A stretch of 64,000 bases of DNA from Arenicellales bacterium (GTDB lineage Bacteria; Pseudomonadota; Gammaproteobacteria; Arenicellales; JAHEKD01). The notes beneath the pieces are model-generated. The model did not search any database. It had not been told where the DNA came from and saw only the letters and a program-made list of their open reading frames with translations. The stretch is taken from positions 227,777 to 291,776 of the forward strand of contig JANQSD010000022.1 of the NCBI GenBank assembly GCA_028284225.1, written 5' to 3'. Positions within the stretch are counted from its first letter, which is position 1. Each line of letters begins with the position of its first letter. The position numbers were made by a program, and so were the translations under genes. Below, piece after piece: positions 34,582 to 43,474 of the stretch.

Positions 34582-35826
34582 TCAATCATAGGCAGGTTGG
34601 GTTAGATCATCACGACTGAGGCGGTAAGCATACCATGCCAATAAACTGGCAATTAAAACATACACAGAACCTGCGAAAGTCAGTTTTTCTACACTGACGC
34701 CACGATCGAAAAACCATCCCAGAATAAAGGGTGATAGTGCCGATGAAAATACCATCATTGAAGTCGATAAGGACTTAATCGAACCCAGGTATTTATTGCC
34801 GTAAAGTTCAGAATAAAAAGGGCCGGAAAGTGTGTTTACAAAGCCTGACGAAAGTCCCAGTAATAACATAAAGCCCACTGCCGTAAATGTATGAGACGAC
34901 ATAGAGAGTAATAGTAAACCTAAGCCAAGTGGTAAGGGTGCTATAGCAATAAGCCTTGCTGCATCATATTTGTCCACCAGATGGCCGGCGTAGAGTGAAA
35001 ATAAAAAAGCTACGCTGGCATAGACACTGAACAACATACCCCACATCGACAACGACCAACCTTTAGACTCAATTAAATGAATCTGGTGGAAGATGAAGCC
35101 CGTGAATAATATCGAGTGAGCAAGCAATCCAGGCAGGAACATATAAAAACGTTTGTCTGCAAGTACTTCCGAACGAGTCCACTGCCGACGCCTATAAGTT
35201 CTTTCAGTGATTTGTGGGTTTTCTACATCCTTTAAATAATTTGCATGGCGAATATCATGATTGCGTAGTAAATATAAAATTGCAGGAACCATGATAATTA
35301 ATAAAGTTACACCTGTAACTTGCCAGGTGCTGCGCCAGCCGAGCCAGAATATCAGACCAATAATGATGCTGGGCATCACTGCCTCGGAGAGTGAATAGCC
35401 AGTCTGACTAATGGCCGTGGCTTTACCCTTTATAGGCTCCAGGTACCGGACCATGGTGGTAACACTGGTGAGTGTTTTTAAACCTTGCCCAATATGTCTG
35501 GTGACAAAGATGCTGATTAAAAGCATGATTGCACCATGGCTGAACGAAATCAGCAGGCAGCCAATAAAAGAACCGACGACGATAAAAATACTGAATTTTT
35601 TTAGATCGATGCGATCAACCAGTGTGCCTGTGTAAACGATCGCAGCAGCACTGAGCAAGGTTGCAAACGAATAAATGCCACCGAACTGACCATGTGTTAA
35701 CGACAATTCTTCACGAATGGCACCACTGAATAAAGATATAAAAAACGTTTGGCCAGGTGCTGACCAGAAAGAAAGTAAAAATCCGAACAGCAAAAGCCGC
35801 CACTCGGTAGCAAGTAGTTTGTTCAC
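34582..35826 (-). CDS. Major facilitator superfamily transporter
   Basis: A 414-residue protein with about 12 membrane helices in two halves. The loop between helices 2 and 3 reads GTLVDRIDLKKF and its counterpart in the second half is GHLVDKYDAARL, both resembling the MFS G-x-x-x-D-(R/K) signature. The N terminus has no cleaved signal. The substrate is unknown. It lies 93 bp upstream (in gene direction) of the propeller gene, so the two could be co-transcribed. Confidence 0.85.
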   Translation of the reverse strand: MNKLLATEWRLLLFGFLLSFWSAPGQTFFISLFSGAIREELSLTHGQFGGIYSFATLLSAAAIVYTGTLVDRIDLKKFSIFIVVGSFIGCLLISFSHGAIMLLISIFVTRHIGQGLKTLTSVTTMVRYLEPIKGKATAISQTGYSLSEAVMPSIIIGLIFWLGWRSTWQVTGVTLLIIMVPAILYLLRNHDIRHANYLKDVENPQITERTYRRRQWTRSEVLADKRFYMFLPGLLAHSILFTGFIFHQIHLIESKGWSLSMWGMLFSVYASVAFLFSLYAGHLVDKYDAARLIAIAPLPLGLGLLLLSMSSHTFTAVGFMLLLGLSSGFVNTLSGPFYSELYGNKYLGSIKSLSTSMMVFSSALSPFILGWFFDRGVSVEKLTFAGSVYVLIASLLAWYAYRLSRDDLTQPAYD

Positions 35827-35949
35827 AGGCCGAAGTAGATTTAATCAGCCTGAGTGTATATCAATTATTATTTGAACTAACAACTATTTACAAGACGAGG
35901 TCTTATCTAAAAGCAAAAATCCTATTTATGAGATAACTTGTATGCAATC

Positions 35950-36150
35950 TTAAGCTTGCTCATAAGCTAACATTACAACGCCAAGCTTCTTTTCAGCTTG
36001 CTGCAGATTCGCCAGTTCAGATTCTGAAAGTTCAGCAAATTTGGGTTCCGGTTCGACCGCGACAATAACTTTATCGATGTCATCTTCCAGTGTTTGTATT
36101 ACTTCCAGCTCCTGATCAGAGATCTGTGCGGGATGATATTGAGATGCCAT
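35950..36150 (-). CDS. Small acidic hypothetical protein
   Basis: A 66-residue acidic protein, predicted mostly helical (QELEVIQTLEDDIDKVIVAV, then ELANLQQAEKKLGVVMLAYE). It has no membrane segment or signal. A clear GGAGG lies 6 nt before the ATG, which supports real translation. I recall similar small conserved proteins in gammaproteobacteria but no function. Confidence 0.68.
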   Translation of the reverse strand: MASQYHPAQISDQELEVIQTLEDDIDKVIVAVEPEPKFAELSESELANLQQAEKKLGVVMLAYEQA

Positions 36151-36290
36151 AACGTCCTCCGTATCTGAGACATATTGTCCAGTATAGCAAATTTAAGGTG
36201 AAGCTTAATCACGTTCAGCCTGCCTCGATTGAGTCCAAACCCATCTCAGCGAGATGATTTTAGCAATGGGCAACAGACCCTAGGTCAAGG

Positions 36291-36773
36291 CTAAACCGGA
36301 TCATCTAATGCAACACGAATTACGGCTGATGTCATCCAGCAGTTTTCATAAGGGGCATCGCTTTGTTTGTTGAGCCTGAAAATATACGCCGCTTTAGTGC
36401 CGTCTTCTGCAGTGATGATAATAGGTACATTAGCACTGGTGTTATAGTTTTGAGTTGGTCCGATTTCTAAATTCGAATAACCCAACATAGGTGCATAGGT
36501 CGGATTATCAAAAAGTGTTTTAAAGCGCTCTAGTGGTCCTGTTTGAGCTTTATTAGCCGGTGAGGCAAATCGATAAGTGATTTCGATGCCGGTACCCTGA
36601 ACTGGAGAGTCATGATTCTTAAGTGCATTCATCTGGATTTGCACCACATCAGCAGGGGAATATTTAGGATCCGGAACAAGCTTATCAGACTCAGATGTAT
36701 TAGCGCTTAAACACCCCATCAAGCTCAGTAAAAAAGAAAGCGTAATAATTACTTTTTTTGTCTGATTCTTCAT
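36291..36773 (-). CDS. DUF4864-like lipoprotein
   Basis: About 160 residues from the ATG at 36773. The N terminus is a lipoprotein signal with the lipobox SLMGC, so it is likely anchored in the envelope. The body (YSPADVVQIQMNALKNHD, then FASPANKAQTGP and CWMTSAVIRV) fits the DUF4864 family, an NTF2-like fold of unknown function. It follows the YcaQ-like gene on the same strand. Confidence 0.65.
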   Translation of the reverse strand: MKNQTKKVIITLSFLLSLMGCLSANTSESDKLVPDPKYSPADVVQIQMNALKNHDSPVQGTGIEITYRFASPANKAQTGPLERFKTLFDNPTYAPMLGYSNLEIGPTQNYNTSANVPIIITAEDGTKAAYIFRLNKQSDAPYENCWMTSAVIRVALDDPV

Positions 36774-36807
36774 ACGAATAAGTTTATTTAGTCTTAGCAA
36801 ACATCTA

Positions 36808-37998
36808 TTAGTTCAACATTAACATTTTTTTCGCAGACTGTTTTACTCTAGAGCCAAATTTAAGATTTGGACAGCGATTGAATTGTGCAAAACGTTGTAT
36901 TTCTCTGGTTAAATAGTAACCAAATTTATCCCGTTGTTTTAAGTTTGGTTCCAGAATTAAACTTCTAATAATGAAGTTGCCGTTTTTGCGATCAGCTTTG
37001 GCATCCATGCGTGCAGCAATACCACCTTGCCATAAAATCGGCAGGACAAAATAACCATGCATGCGTTTTTTCTCCGGTACATAACATTCAAGCTGATAGT
37101 CAAAATCAAATAGCCTAAGTATGCGTTTGCGCTGTATCACCAGGTTGTCAAAAGGCGAGAGTATCTTGACTTTGCTAAGCGCCAAACGTTGATCGACCAA
37201 TGACTCAAAATCCGGTCTTAAGTAATAAATTTCTGATCGCTTGTGAATTTTAGCGGGTATTAGTTTTTTTTCTTCAACCTGCTCATTCACCGCTTGTTTG
37301 ATAGCAGGCCCCATACCTTTGCGCAAATAACCGAACTCACTCATATGTCCGATGCCGTGCGCGTCTATATGCCTGTTTATTAGAAAATGAGCAAATTCTT
37401 GTTTTGAAGGAGGGCTGGTATTGATATTCGAGGGCAAAACCCGTTCAGTAAGGTCAAACACCTTCTGAAAATTATTGCGCCGTGTAACCAGCAAATCACC
37501 TTGCATAAATAACTGTTCAATGGCTTGCTTAATCGGCCCCCATTCCCACATGCCACCGGTAAAACCTTGGTGTTCCTCAAAGTCCTTAGCCTGTAAAGGG
37601 CCATCGATTTCTATTCTTTCGAGTACGTGTTGCATTAATTTGGTATTTTTTTGATACCAGTGCCGTTGTCCGCTTTTTATGGCATGCATCCTCGGCAGGC
37701 AAAAGCGAAAATCTTCAATCGGCAAATAGGCGGCTGCGTGTGACCAGTATTCGAAGGCTTGCCGCTGTTCAACAAGTTTGTCTAAATATTGATGTCGATA
37801 ATGCGGTACCCGATTCCAGAGTGTGTGATGATGGGCGCGTTCAACCACCGAAATAGTGTCTATTTGTATATAACCCAAATGCACAATAGTCTGCAAAGTG
37901 CCTTTCAAACCTCTGTTAAAACCTGAAATCGGCAGTCCCTGGCTAGTTAAGGCCAGTCTGCGAGCTTGTGTTTTTGTTATATGTTCGTAGTATTGCAT
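36808..37998 (-). CDS. YcaQ-family winged-helix DNA glycosylase
   Basis: A 396-residue member of the YcaQ/AlkZ superfamily (HTH_42), built of tandem winged-helix domains. E. coli YcaQ unhooks interstrand crosslinks by excising alkylated bases. The catalytic-type Q-x-D is seen in LGYIQIDTISVVERAHH, followed by the conserved FEYWSHAAAYLP and the C-terminal LSPFDNLVIQRKRILRLFDFDY. The length is normal. Base-excision activity is inferred from the family. It is divergent from djlA. Confidence 0.87.
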   Translation of the reverse strand: MQYYEHITKTQARRLALTSQGLPISGFNRGLKGTLQTIVHLGYIQIDTISVVERAHHHTLWNRVPHYRHQYLDKLVEQRQAFEYWSHAAAYLPIEDFRFCLPRMHAIKSGQRHWYQKNTKLMQHVLERIEIDGPLQAKDFEEHQGFTGGMWEWGPIKQAIEQLFMQGDLLVTRRNNFQKVFDLTERVLPSNINTSPPSKQEFAHFLINRHIDAHGIGHMSEFGYLRKGMGPAIKQAVNEQVEEKKLIPAKIHKRSEIYYLRPDFESLVDQRLALSKVKILSPFDNLVIQRKRILRLFDFDYQLECYVPEKKRMHGYFVLPILWQGGIAARMDAKADRKNGNFIIRSLILEPNLKQRDKFGYYLTREIQRFAQFNRCPNLKFGSRVKQSAKKMLMLN

Positions 37999-38013
37999 TC
38001 AATAATAACCGTG

Positions 38014-38033
38014 TATCATCCCTACGGATGATA
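38014..38033. promoter_or_regulatory. Hairpin/operator-like inverted repeat before djlA
   Basis: TATCATCC-CTAC-GGATGATA is a perfect 8 bp inverted repeat in the 60 bp gap between divergent genes, 25 bp before the djlA start. It could be an operator or an mRNA leader hairpin. Confidence 0.45.
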
Positions 38034-38058
38034 ATACAGAACAAAGAGGAATAATCGA

Positions 38059-38847
38059 ATGGCCTGGTGGGGAAAATTAGTCGGTGGTGCCTTAGGTTTT
38101 ATGATAGGTGGCCCAATTGGGGCGATGCTGGGTGCAACGTTTGGTCACAACTTTGACGCCAAGTCAGAGCGGCGACAAACCAAGCGTTATTTGCCTGGCG
38201 ATCAAGAGCGTACTCAAGCTGCATTTTTTGCAGCCACCTTCTCAGTAATGGGACATATTGCCAAAGCAGACGGGCGCGTTTCCAAAAGTGAGATCGCGCT
38301 GGCCGAGCAATTAATGATACACATGCAGCTTAGCCCCGAGCAAAAGAAAATTGCCATTAATTTATTCAAGCAAGGCAAAAATCCAAGTTTCCAACTCGAT
38401 GAGGTCTTGCACCAATTTAAGCAAGAGTGTCATCGTCGTACCACATTAATCCGCATGTTTGTGGAGATTCAGGTTCAGGCTGCATTTGCTGATGGCAAAC
38501 TTGATCCAAGCGAATCAAGAATTCTTCAGCATGTTGCTCAGACACTTGGTTTTACCCAGGCTGACTTAGATCAAATCATTAGTTTGATTACTTCAGGTGG
38601 CGCCAGCGAAGCTGGCCAGCAAATGACGCTGGAAGAGGCCTACAACATACTCGGAGCTGATGAAAAAATGACTACAGCCGACATACGCAAGCTTTATCGC
38701 AAACTGCTCAGTCAGCATCACCCGGATAAACTTGTTGCCAAAGGTCTGCCGGAAGAAATGATTAAACTTGCTAACGAAAAAACCCATGAAATTCAGACGG
38801 CCTGGAAACTGGTGCAAAAATCACGTGGAGCGGTTACGCATAAATAG
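38059..38847 (+). CDS. djlA: Co-chaperone DjlA
   Basis: A 262-residue membrane-anchored J-protein. A glycine-rich N-terminal membrane segment (WWGKLVGGALGFMIGGPIGA) is followed by a TerB-like helical domain (~50-170) and a C-terminal J domain with QHHPDK (HPD intact). DjlA stimulates DnaK at the inner membrane and affects envelope-stress signalling in E. coli. AGAGG lies 10 nt before the ATG. Confidence 0.95.
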   Translation: MAWWGKLVGGALGFMIGGPIGAMLGATFGHNFDAKSERRQTKRYLPGDQERTQAAFFAATFSVMGHIAKADGRVSKSEIALAEQLMIHMQLSPEQKKIAINLFKQGKNPSFQLDEVLHQFKQECHRRTTLIRMFVEIQVQAAFADGKLDPSESRILQHVAQTLGFTQADLDQIISLITSGGASEAGQQMTLEEAYNILGADEKMTTADIRKLYRKLLSQHHPDKLVAKGLPEEMIKLANEKTHEIQTAWKLVQKSRGAVTHK

Positions 38848-38914
38848 CATTGAGCCTGACTGAACTTGTTATTAAAATGCCGCTGACTTTATCGTTTAAT
38901 AACTGGAGATAAAA

Positions 38915-39379
38915 ATGTATAAATATATTTTGCTTGCTTTAGCATTGATTCTACAAGGTTGCGCAACAACCTCTTCGACAACCGTGGTCGAGGAAATTCA
39001 AACAGATAAGATTTACAATGTCGTGATTGAAGGTAAGCCCGAGTTGACCGGTGATGTAAAAAATGAATCTAATGTTGTGATTGGCGAAGTTTTGACCAAC
39101 AAAACTTCAAGTTCAGGCGTTACTGTGGCAAAGATTTCTATTGAGCAAGAGTACGATGAGATCATCCAAACTAACTCCGTGTTTTATGCCAATGACGGCG
39201 ATCTTGTTCATACCAAGTTGAACGATGACGAGGGTGAAGCGCTTGAAGAGGGCGACAAGATGATGGGCTTTACCGGGAAAACCCAGCTTTATTGGCACAA
39301 AACCAAATCAGCGATCAAAGGTGCGACCAACGCCACCATTTCCAAAGCCCAGGAATTGTATAAAGGCGCGACTCAATAG
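38915..39379 (+). CDS. Putative lipoprotein, possibly MCE/MlaD-like
   Basis: A 154-residue protein with lipobox LQGCATTSS after a short hydrophobic leader, so it is likely lipidated at Cys15. The segment IEGKPELTGDVKNESNVVIGEV resembles part of an MCE/MlaD domain, and the C terminus is an amphipathic helix. The MCE assignment is weak. It follows djlA by 67 bp on the same strand and has its own GGAG. Confidence 0.55.
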   Translation: MYKYILLALALILQGCATTSSTTVVEEIQTDKIYNVVIEGKPELTGDVKNESNVVIGEVLTNKTSSSGVTVAKISIEQEYDEIIQTNSVFYANDGDLVHTKLNDDEGEALEEGDKMMGFTGKTQLYWHKTKSAIKGATNATISKAQELYKGATQ

Positions 39380-39396
39380 AATTTTATTTGCCTATC

Positions 39397-39473
39397 GTGC
39401 ATTTAGAAGGTTAACCTGTCTAAGTGACGAGTTGATAATATACTGTTGAATAGGGATTTGAGTTTAAATGCAC
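39397..39473. terminator. Inverted repeat between convergent genes
   Basis: Arms GTGCATTTA (39397-39405) and TAAATGCAC (39465-39473) flank a 59 nt loop between the lipoprotein and EamA 3' ends. It is a possible bidirectional 3' structure, without a strong T-run. Confidence 0.35.
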
Positions 39474-39484
39474 AATGGGTTTGG

Positions 39485-40387
39485 TTATTGTTTTGAACTT
39501 TGTAATCGCTCTAGTGACAGACCTGTTCTCCGATTAACCAGATAGATTGCGGCCAAGACTATTAGCAGGGCCGCAATCATTGTCCAGCGGAACAGCTCTT
39601 CCAGCCATACAATCCCAATCAAAGCGCCGAGGATGGGGACAACAAAATTGATTAGGGACATTTTGCCAGCTCCGATTCGGGGGATTAAATAAAAGTAAAT
39701 GAGGTTAGCTAATGCGGTTGAAAACAGTCCTAGATAGATCATGGCATACAATGAATGTAAATCGGGCAGGTCCTGAGTGAAGGGTTTTTCAAGAATTAAG
39801 GCAATAGGAAAGATTAGGAACAATCCTACAATTGTTGAGCCGGTGGCCATAATAGGTGCGGGTAAGCGTACAAATTTACGAACATATAATGTTGTCATCG
39901 CATAGCAGGTAGCTGCTCCCAGAATGGCTAACTGACCGCCCGGATGTTTGCCAATGCCGGAAAGCACGTCAATGCCTACAAGTATAATTAAACCTACTAC
40001 ACCCAAATTGGCACCGAGCAGTGAAGAAAAATTTAACCGTTCATCTTCAAATAATATGTGGGCAAGTAACACAGTCAATACTGGAGCAATACCCATCATC
40101 ACAGCAGCGAGTCCGCTGTCAACATAGATTTCCCCCCAGCTAATCAGAAAAAATGGGACAACGTTTCCAAATGCTCCAATAAAAACAAAATGAAGCCAAT
40201 CACTGCTAATTGATGGCAATGCCATGTGTTGATACTTCATGAACAAGTATAACAATCCCGCAGCAATCAATATTCTTCCGGTGACCAGTGTCATCGGTGC
40301 AATGCTTTGGATGCCGATTTTAATAAAGGCGTATGAAGAGCTCCAAATAAGCGCCAACAAGCACCAGAAAAATATATTTTTTAACAT
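39485..40387 (-). CDS. EamA/DMT-family transporter
   Basis: A 300-residue protein with ten membrane helices in two EamA repeats (SSYAFIKIGIQSIAP in the first, the ALIGIVWLEELFRW region in the second). Such drug/metabolite transporters usually export amino acids or small metabolites. It is divergent from the HxlR regulator, which very likely controls it. The substrate is unknown. A second, distinct EamA gene occurs at 58096. Confidence 0.9.
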   Translation of the reverse strand: MLKNIFFWCLLALIWSSSYAFIKIGIQSIAPMTLVTGRILIAAGLLYLFMKYQHMALPSISSDWLHFVFIGAFGNVVPFFLISWGEIYVDSGLAAVMMGIAPVLTVLLAHILFEDERLNFSSLLGANLGVVGLIILVGIDVLSGIGKHPGGQLAILGAATCYAMTTLYVRKFVRLPAPIMATGSTIVGLFLIFPIALILEKPFTQDLPDLHSLYAMIYLGLFSTALANLIYFYLIPRIGAGKMSLINFVVPILGALIGIVWLEELFRWTMIAALLIVLAAIYLVNRRTGLSLERLQSSKQ

Positions 40388-40409
40388 CTGAAATTCGGTG
40401 TAACCAAGA

Positions 40410-40456
40410 TTGAGCCGGAAAATAAACCTCTATATAATCTGCTACAGATATAGCAG
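40410..40456 (+). promoter_or_regulatory. hxlR promoter with overlapping operator
   Basis: TTGAGC (40410-40415), a 17 bp spacer and TATAAT (40433-40438) make a strong sigma-70-type promoter. Immediately downstream, CTGCTA-cagata-TAGCAG (40439-40456) is a perfect 6 bp inverted repeat over the likely transcription start, as expected for autoregulation. Confidence 0.65.
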
Positions 40457-40484
40457 CACTTAATGCTATTAAAAATGTAGCAAT

Positions 40485-40829
40485 ATGTCAACAGATACCA
40501 AAAGAATAAAAATACCCAGACCCGGGAAGCCGGTGCGTGGTTCTCGCACTGGGCAACCCATAATGGTTTTATTCGATTTGCTAGGACGCCGCTGGGCAAT
40601 GGGTATCATCTGGAACTTGCATAATACACCTTGTACGTTTCGAGCATTGCAAGAGCGATGTGACTCTATTTCCCCAACTGTTTTAAATGCTCGTTTAAAA
40701 GAATTGCGTGCGTCAAATTTGGTCACAACCTGCGACAAGGGTTACTGTTTGACCGGTGAAGGTGAAAAACTCTATACCTGTCTTGAACCGTTAGGTGCCT
40801 GGGCCAAAGGTTGGTCTAAAGACCTATAA
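40485..40829 (+). CDS. HxlR-family transcriptional regulator
   Basis: A 114-residue winged-helix regulator. The family signature is seen as LLGRRWAMGIIWNLHNTP, then FRALQERCDSISPTVLNARLKELRA and the wing. The usual N-terminal cysteine of redox-sensing HxlR proteins is absent; the cysteines present are inside the domain. It is divergent from the EamA gene with a shared 97 bp control region and probably represses both. Confidence 0.9.
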   Translation: MSTDTKRIKIPRPGKPVRGSRTGQPIMVLFDLLGRRWAMGIIWNLHNTPCTFRALQERCDSISPTVLNARLKELRASNLVTTCDKGYCLTGEGEKLYTCLEPLGAWAKGWSKDL

Positions 40830-40926
40830 TCCTTACCTTATGTACTCAAAAATTTGATTAAGTGTAATGGTTGCTGACTCAAAAGCACCGTGATAGGGTT
40901 CCATTTTTTATTAAAATTGGATTGGT

Positions 40927-41811
40927 ATGTCAAACAACACCATTATCACTTGCGCCATTACCGGTGGTCATAATAGTTATGCCAACAACTTTAGGGGTCA
41001 TCCGGATTACCCTGTCAGCCCTGAGCAGATTGCCAATAATGCGATTGAAGCGGCAAAGGCGGGTGCTGCAATTGCTCATATCCATGTGCGTGATCCCGAA
41101 ACCGGCGCACGCTCAGGTGATCCGGTGTTATTCAAGGAGGTGGTTGAGCGCATTCGTGATTCCGGCAGTGATGTGCTCATTAATCTAACCTCTAGTGAAG
41201 GTGCACGTTTCATCCCAGGCAAAGATGATCCCAAAACAGGTGGTGAGGGGACAACTTTAATCAAGCCTCTGGATCGGCTTAAACATATAGAAGAACTACG
41301 GCCTGATATTTGCACTCTGGACGTCGGTACATTCAATTTTGGTGATGTGATTTTTGTTAATACACCTGAAGATCTTCGCATCATGGCAAAACGAATTCAA
41401 CAAATCGGCGTAAAGCCAGAGATTGAAGTTTTTGAGCTGGGTCATATCGAATTTGCCAAAAAACTGATCGATGAAGGTTTGATTGATACGCCGCCGATGT
41501 TCCAGGTTTGTTTAGGGATTCCACATGCGGCACCGGCTGTGCCGGAAGTACTGAATTTGATGCAAAGTCGCTTGCCTGAAAATGCGCGTTGGAGTGCATT
41601 CGGCATTTCGCGAGCAGAATTCCATATCGCTGCTCAGTCTGTCGGTCTGGGAGGTAATGTTCGGGTTGGTTTAGAGGACAATTTATATTTGTCTAAAGGT
41701 GAATTTGCCTCTAATGTGCAACTAGTTGAAAAGGCAGTCAGAGTTGTCCGTGAATTAGGGGCAGAACCGGCTAGCTCTGCACAAGCCAGAGCTATATTAG
41801 GGCTGAGTTAG
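40927..41811 (+). CDS. BKACE-family beta-keto acid cleavage enzyme (Kce-like)
   Basis: A 294-residue TIM-barrel enzyme. The founder Kce converts 3-keto-5-aminohexanoate and acetyl-CoA to aminobutyryl-CoA and acetoacetate. The N-terminal ITCAITGG, the zinc-binding HIHVRDPETGARSGD and the LINLTSSEG loop are conserved. BKACE enzymes act on many beta-keto acids, so the substrate here is open. No lysine-fermentation genes are nearby. The unknown gene at 41819 follows after 7 bp. Confidence 0.9.
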   Translation: MSNNTIITCAITGGHNSYANNFRGHPDYPVSPEQIANNAIEAAKAGAAIAHIHVRDPETGARSGDPVLFKEVVERIRDSGSDVLINLTSSEGARFIPGKDDPKTGGEGTTLIKPLDRLKHIEELRPDICTLDVGTFNFGDVIFVNTPEDLRIMAKRIQQIGVKPEIEVFELGHIEFAKKLIDEGLIDTPPMFQVCLGIPHAAPAVPEVLNLMQSRLPENARWSAFGISRAEFHIAAQSVGLGGNVRVGLEDNLYLSKGEFASNVQLVEKAVRVVRELGAEPASSAQARAILGLS

Positions 41812-41818
41812 CTGACAG

Positions 41819-42154
41819 ATGGTGACCAGGCTGGTCAAGTTTTCAGATCATATGCTCAAAGGGAAGTGGGCCAGAATTATCATGAGCGACGAACAACCTT
41901 GTTTTATTGCCGTAGGTCCAAGATCGTTAGTGCTTAAAAGATCAAAAACTGGCATTGTTGGACCCAGGCTATTTGAAATCAGGCGATTGCAACATCTGGA
42001 AAAAATCGCAGCTTCACTCAATCAACAATTCCCTAAGGATCTAACTCCGGCAGGAATGACTAACTCCTTGTTAAGGCCGATTGTCAACGCCGTGTTGCAT
42101 TGCCGCGATCTGGATGAGACATTAACAACACTAAAAAATGTAGAGCTAACTTGA
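41819..42154 (+). CDS. Hypothetical protein
   Basis: A 111-residue protein I do not recognise. It is basic in its first half (GPRSLVLKRSKTGIVGPRLF) with no signal peptide or membrane helix. It starts 7 bp after the BKACE stop, so it is probably co-transcribed with it. The ATG at 41819 has no strong ribosome-binding site, and a later start is possible. Confidence 0.5.
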   Translation: MVTRLVKFSDHMLKGKWARIIMSDEQPCFIAVGPRSLVLKRSKTGIVGPRLFEIRRLQHLEKIAASLNQQFPKDLTPAGMTNSLLRPIVNAVLHCRDLDETLTTLKNVELT

Positions 42155-42243
42155 ACTCCAATTAAAGAACTATTCTTTCTAATGACTTAGGTCAATGATT
42201 AGTCTAGTGATTTTGGTTAAAGTTATCTTACCTAAAGGAGTAA

Positions 42244-43002
42244 ATGATGTTTGAAGGAATTGAAAATTTACCTGAACATGTTATCGGTATAAGAGTCAGT
42301 GGCAAAGTCACTGCAGATGACTATCGTCAACACTTCATTCCAGTAGTTGAAGAAAAACTAACCTCGCACAAACGAGTGGATTGTTTATGTGTGATTGAAA
42401 AAGATTTTTCAGGCGCACAGCCGGCTGCGGTGTGGGAAGATTTTCGCTATGGAATGGCAAAAATCAATCGCTGGGGGCGTGTTGCGGTGGTGACGGATAT
42501 CGACTGGATAGAGAATTCGATTAATATTTTTAAAATTTTTTGGCCTGGGCATTTGCAGCAGTTCGATTCAGATGACTATGACAAAGCCAAAGACTGGGTT
42601 TGTGATATTAACCGCGTGGCTCTGGAGGCCGAAATTGACGAGCAAAACGGACTGATTATTTTAAAACCAAGTCAGGAAGAGTCTTTGTCCGAGTATGATT
42701 TTGATTATGTCACTAAACTCACTGATGATTATTTAAAAGATCATAGTCAAATAAATGGAATTCTGATTTGCTCGCGTAAATTTCCAGGTTGGCAAGGTCT
42801 GGGAGCAATGATGTCACATCTGAAATTTGTTCATGATCACCACCGAAAAATTGAGCGCATTGCTGTGGTCACTAATAGTCCTCTAGGGCAATTCGCTGAT
42901 CATGTAACTGATCATTTTGTCAAAGCTGAAATCAAAAGTTTCGATTACGATCAGCAAGATAAAGCGGTGGATTGGCTGACTGAAGACGACAGTTTGATTT
43001 GA
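42244..43002 (+). CDS. Tandem SpoIIAA-like (STAS-fold) domain protein
   Basis: A 252-residue cytosolic protein made of two SpoIIAA-like domains (PF11964 type). The first is ~1-122 (HVIGIRVSGKVTADDYRQHF ... WGRVAVVTDIDWIE ... FWPGHLQQFDSDDYDKAKDW). The second is ~130-248, with the parallel IERIAVVTNSPLGQ ... FVKAEIKSFDYDQQDKAVDW. Most family members have one domain; this one is a duplication. The role is unknown, perhaps lipid or partner binding. AAGGAG is well placed before the ATG. Confidence 0.85.
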   Translation: MMFEGIENLPEHVIGIRVSGKVTADDYRQHFIPVVEEKLTSHKRVDCLCVIEKDFSGAQPAAVWEDFRYGMAKINRWGRVAVVTDIDWIENSINIFKIFWPGHLQQFDSDDYDKAKDWVCDINRVALEAEIDEQNGLIILKPSQEESLSEYDFDYVTKLTDDYLKDHSQINGILICSRKFPGWQGLGAMMSHLKFVHDHHRKIERIAVVTNSPLGQFADHVTDHFVKAEIKSFDYDQQDKAVDWLTEDDSLI

Positions 43003-43020
43003 AGGATCGGTCACGATTCG

Positions 43021-43140
43021 CAGTTAAGCTACTCGGACTAATTGTGATCTTGTTCACCGGGAAGTGGAACGATCGGCAATAATAAAGGACTCTATAATTG
43101 CAGTCTTGCACAAAACTGTTTTACCGGAAAACGAAACGGG
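43021..43140 (+). repeat. ~120 bp dispersed repeat B, copy 1
   Basis: It matches 45623-45739 in the same orientation across blocks ACCGGGAA...GAACGATCGGCAAT, then AATTGCAGTCTTGCA and a final GAAACGGG. A shorter third copy (CTGATCTAATTAACCGGGAA and onward) is at 43276-43313. The whole 43003-43474 gap is repeat material without genes. Confidence 0.8.
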
Positions 43141-43275
43141 AATTAAAATGACACTTGTTTAATGCATGCTTCAATTCCCCGGTTAATGAGGTCGATAATA
43201 ACCCGAATTGCCTTGCTTCGAATAATTGCCCATGGGGAGTTAGAGGGACGGGCAGTTATCCGCAGTTCAACAATT

Positions 43276-43313
43276 CAGTTTAGTTCTGATCTAATTAACC
43301 GGGAAGTGGAACA
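43276..43313 (+). repeat. Repeat B, partial copy
   Basis: CAGTTTAGTTCTGATCTAAT followed by TAACCGGGAAGTGGAAC parallels 43021-43070 of copy 1, then the similarity is lost. Confidence 0.6.
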
Positions 43314-43327
43314 TGTATCAAAATAAA

Positions 43328-43468
43328 ACCTCCCCTGGTTCTCCCCCTTTCAGGGGGAGTTAGAGGGAACGGGGCTTCATAAAATGCTAGAATTGAAGTT
43401 GCCTCAATCTATGATTAGAAACCCAGGAATCATCAGTTCTCCCCCTTTAAGGGGGAGTTAGAGGGGGT
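43328..43468. repeat. CTCCCCCTTT/AAGGGGGAG palindromic repeats
   Basis: Two palindromes lie at 43340-43359 and 43438-43459, each followed by TTAGAGGG. They are the same family as 16785-16815. The last one ends 6 bp from the stop codon of the lysE-like gene. Confidence 0.75.
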
Positions 43469-43474
43469 CAACAA

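Noticed and set aside
40871-41188. Frame overlapping the start of the BKACE gene
   Set aside because: It is a shadow of a clearly conserved TIM-barrel gene.
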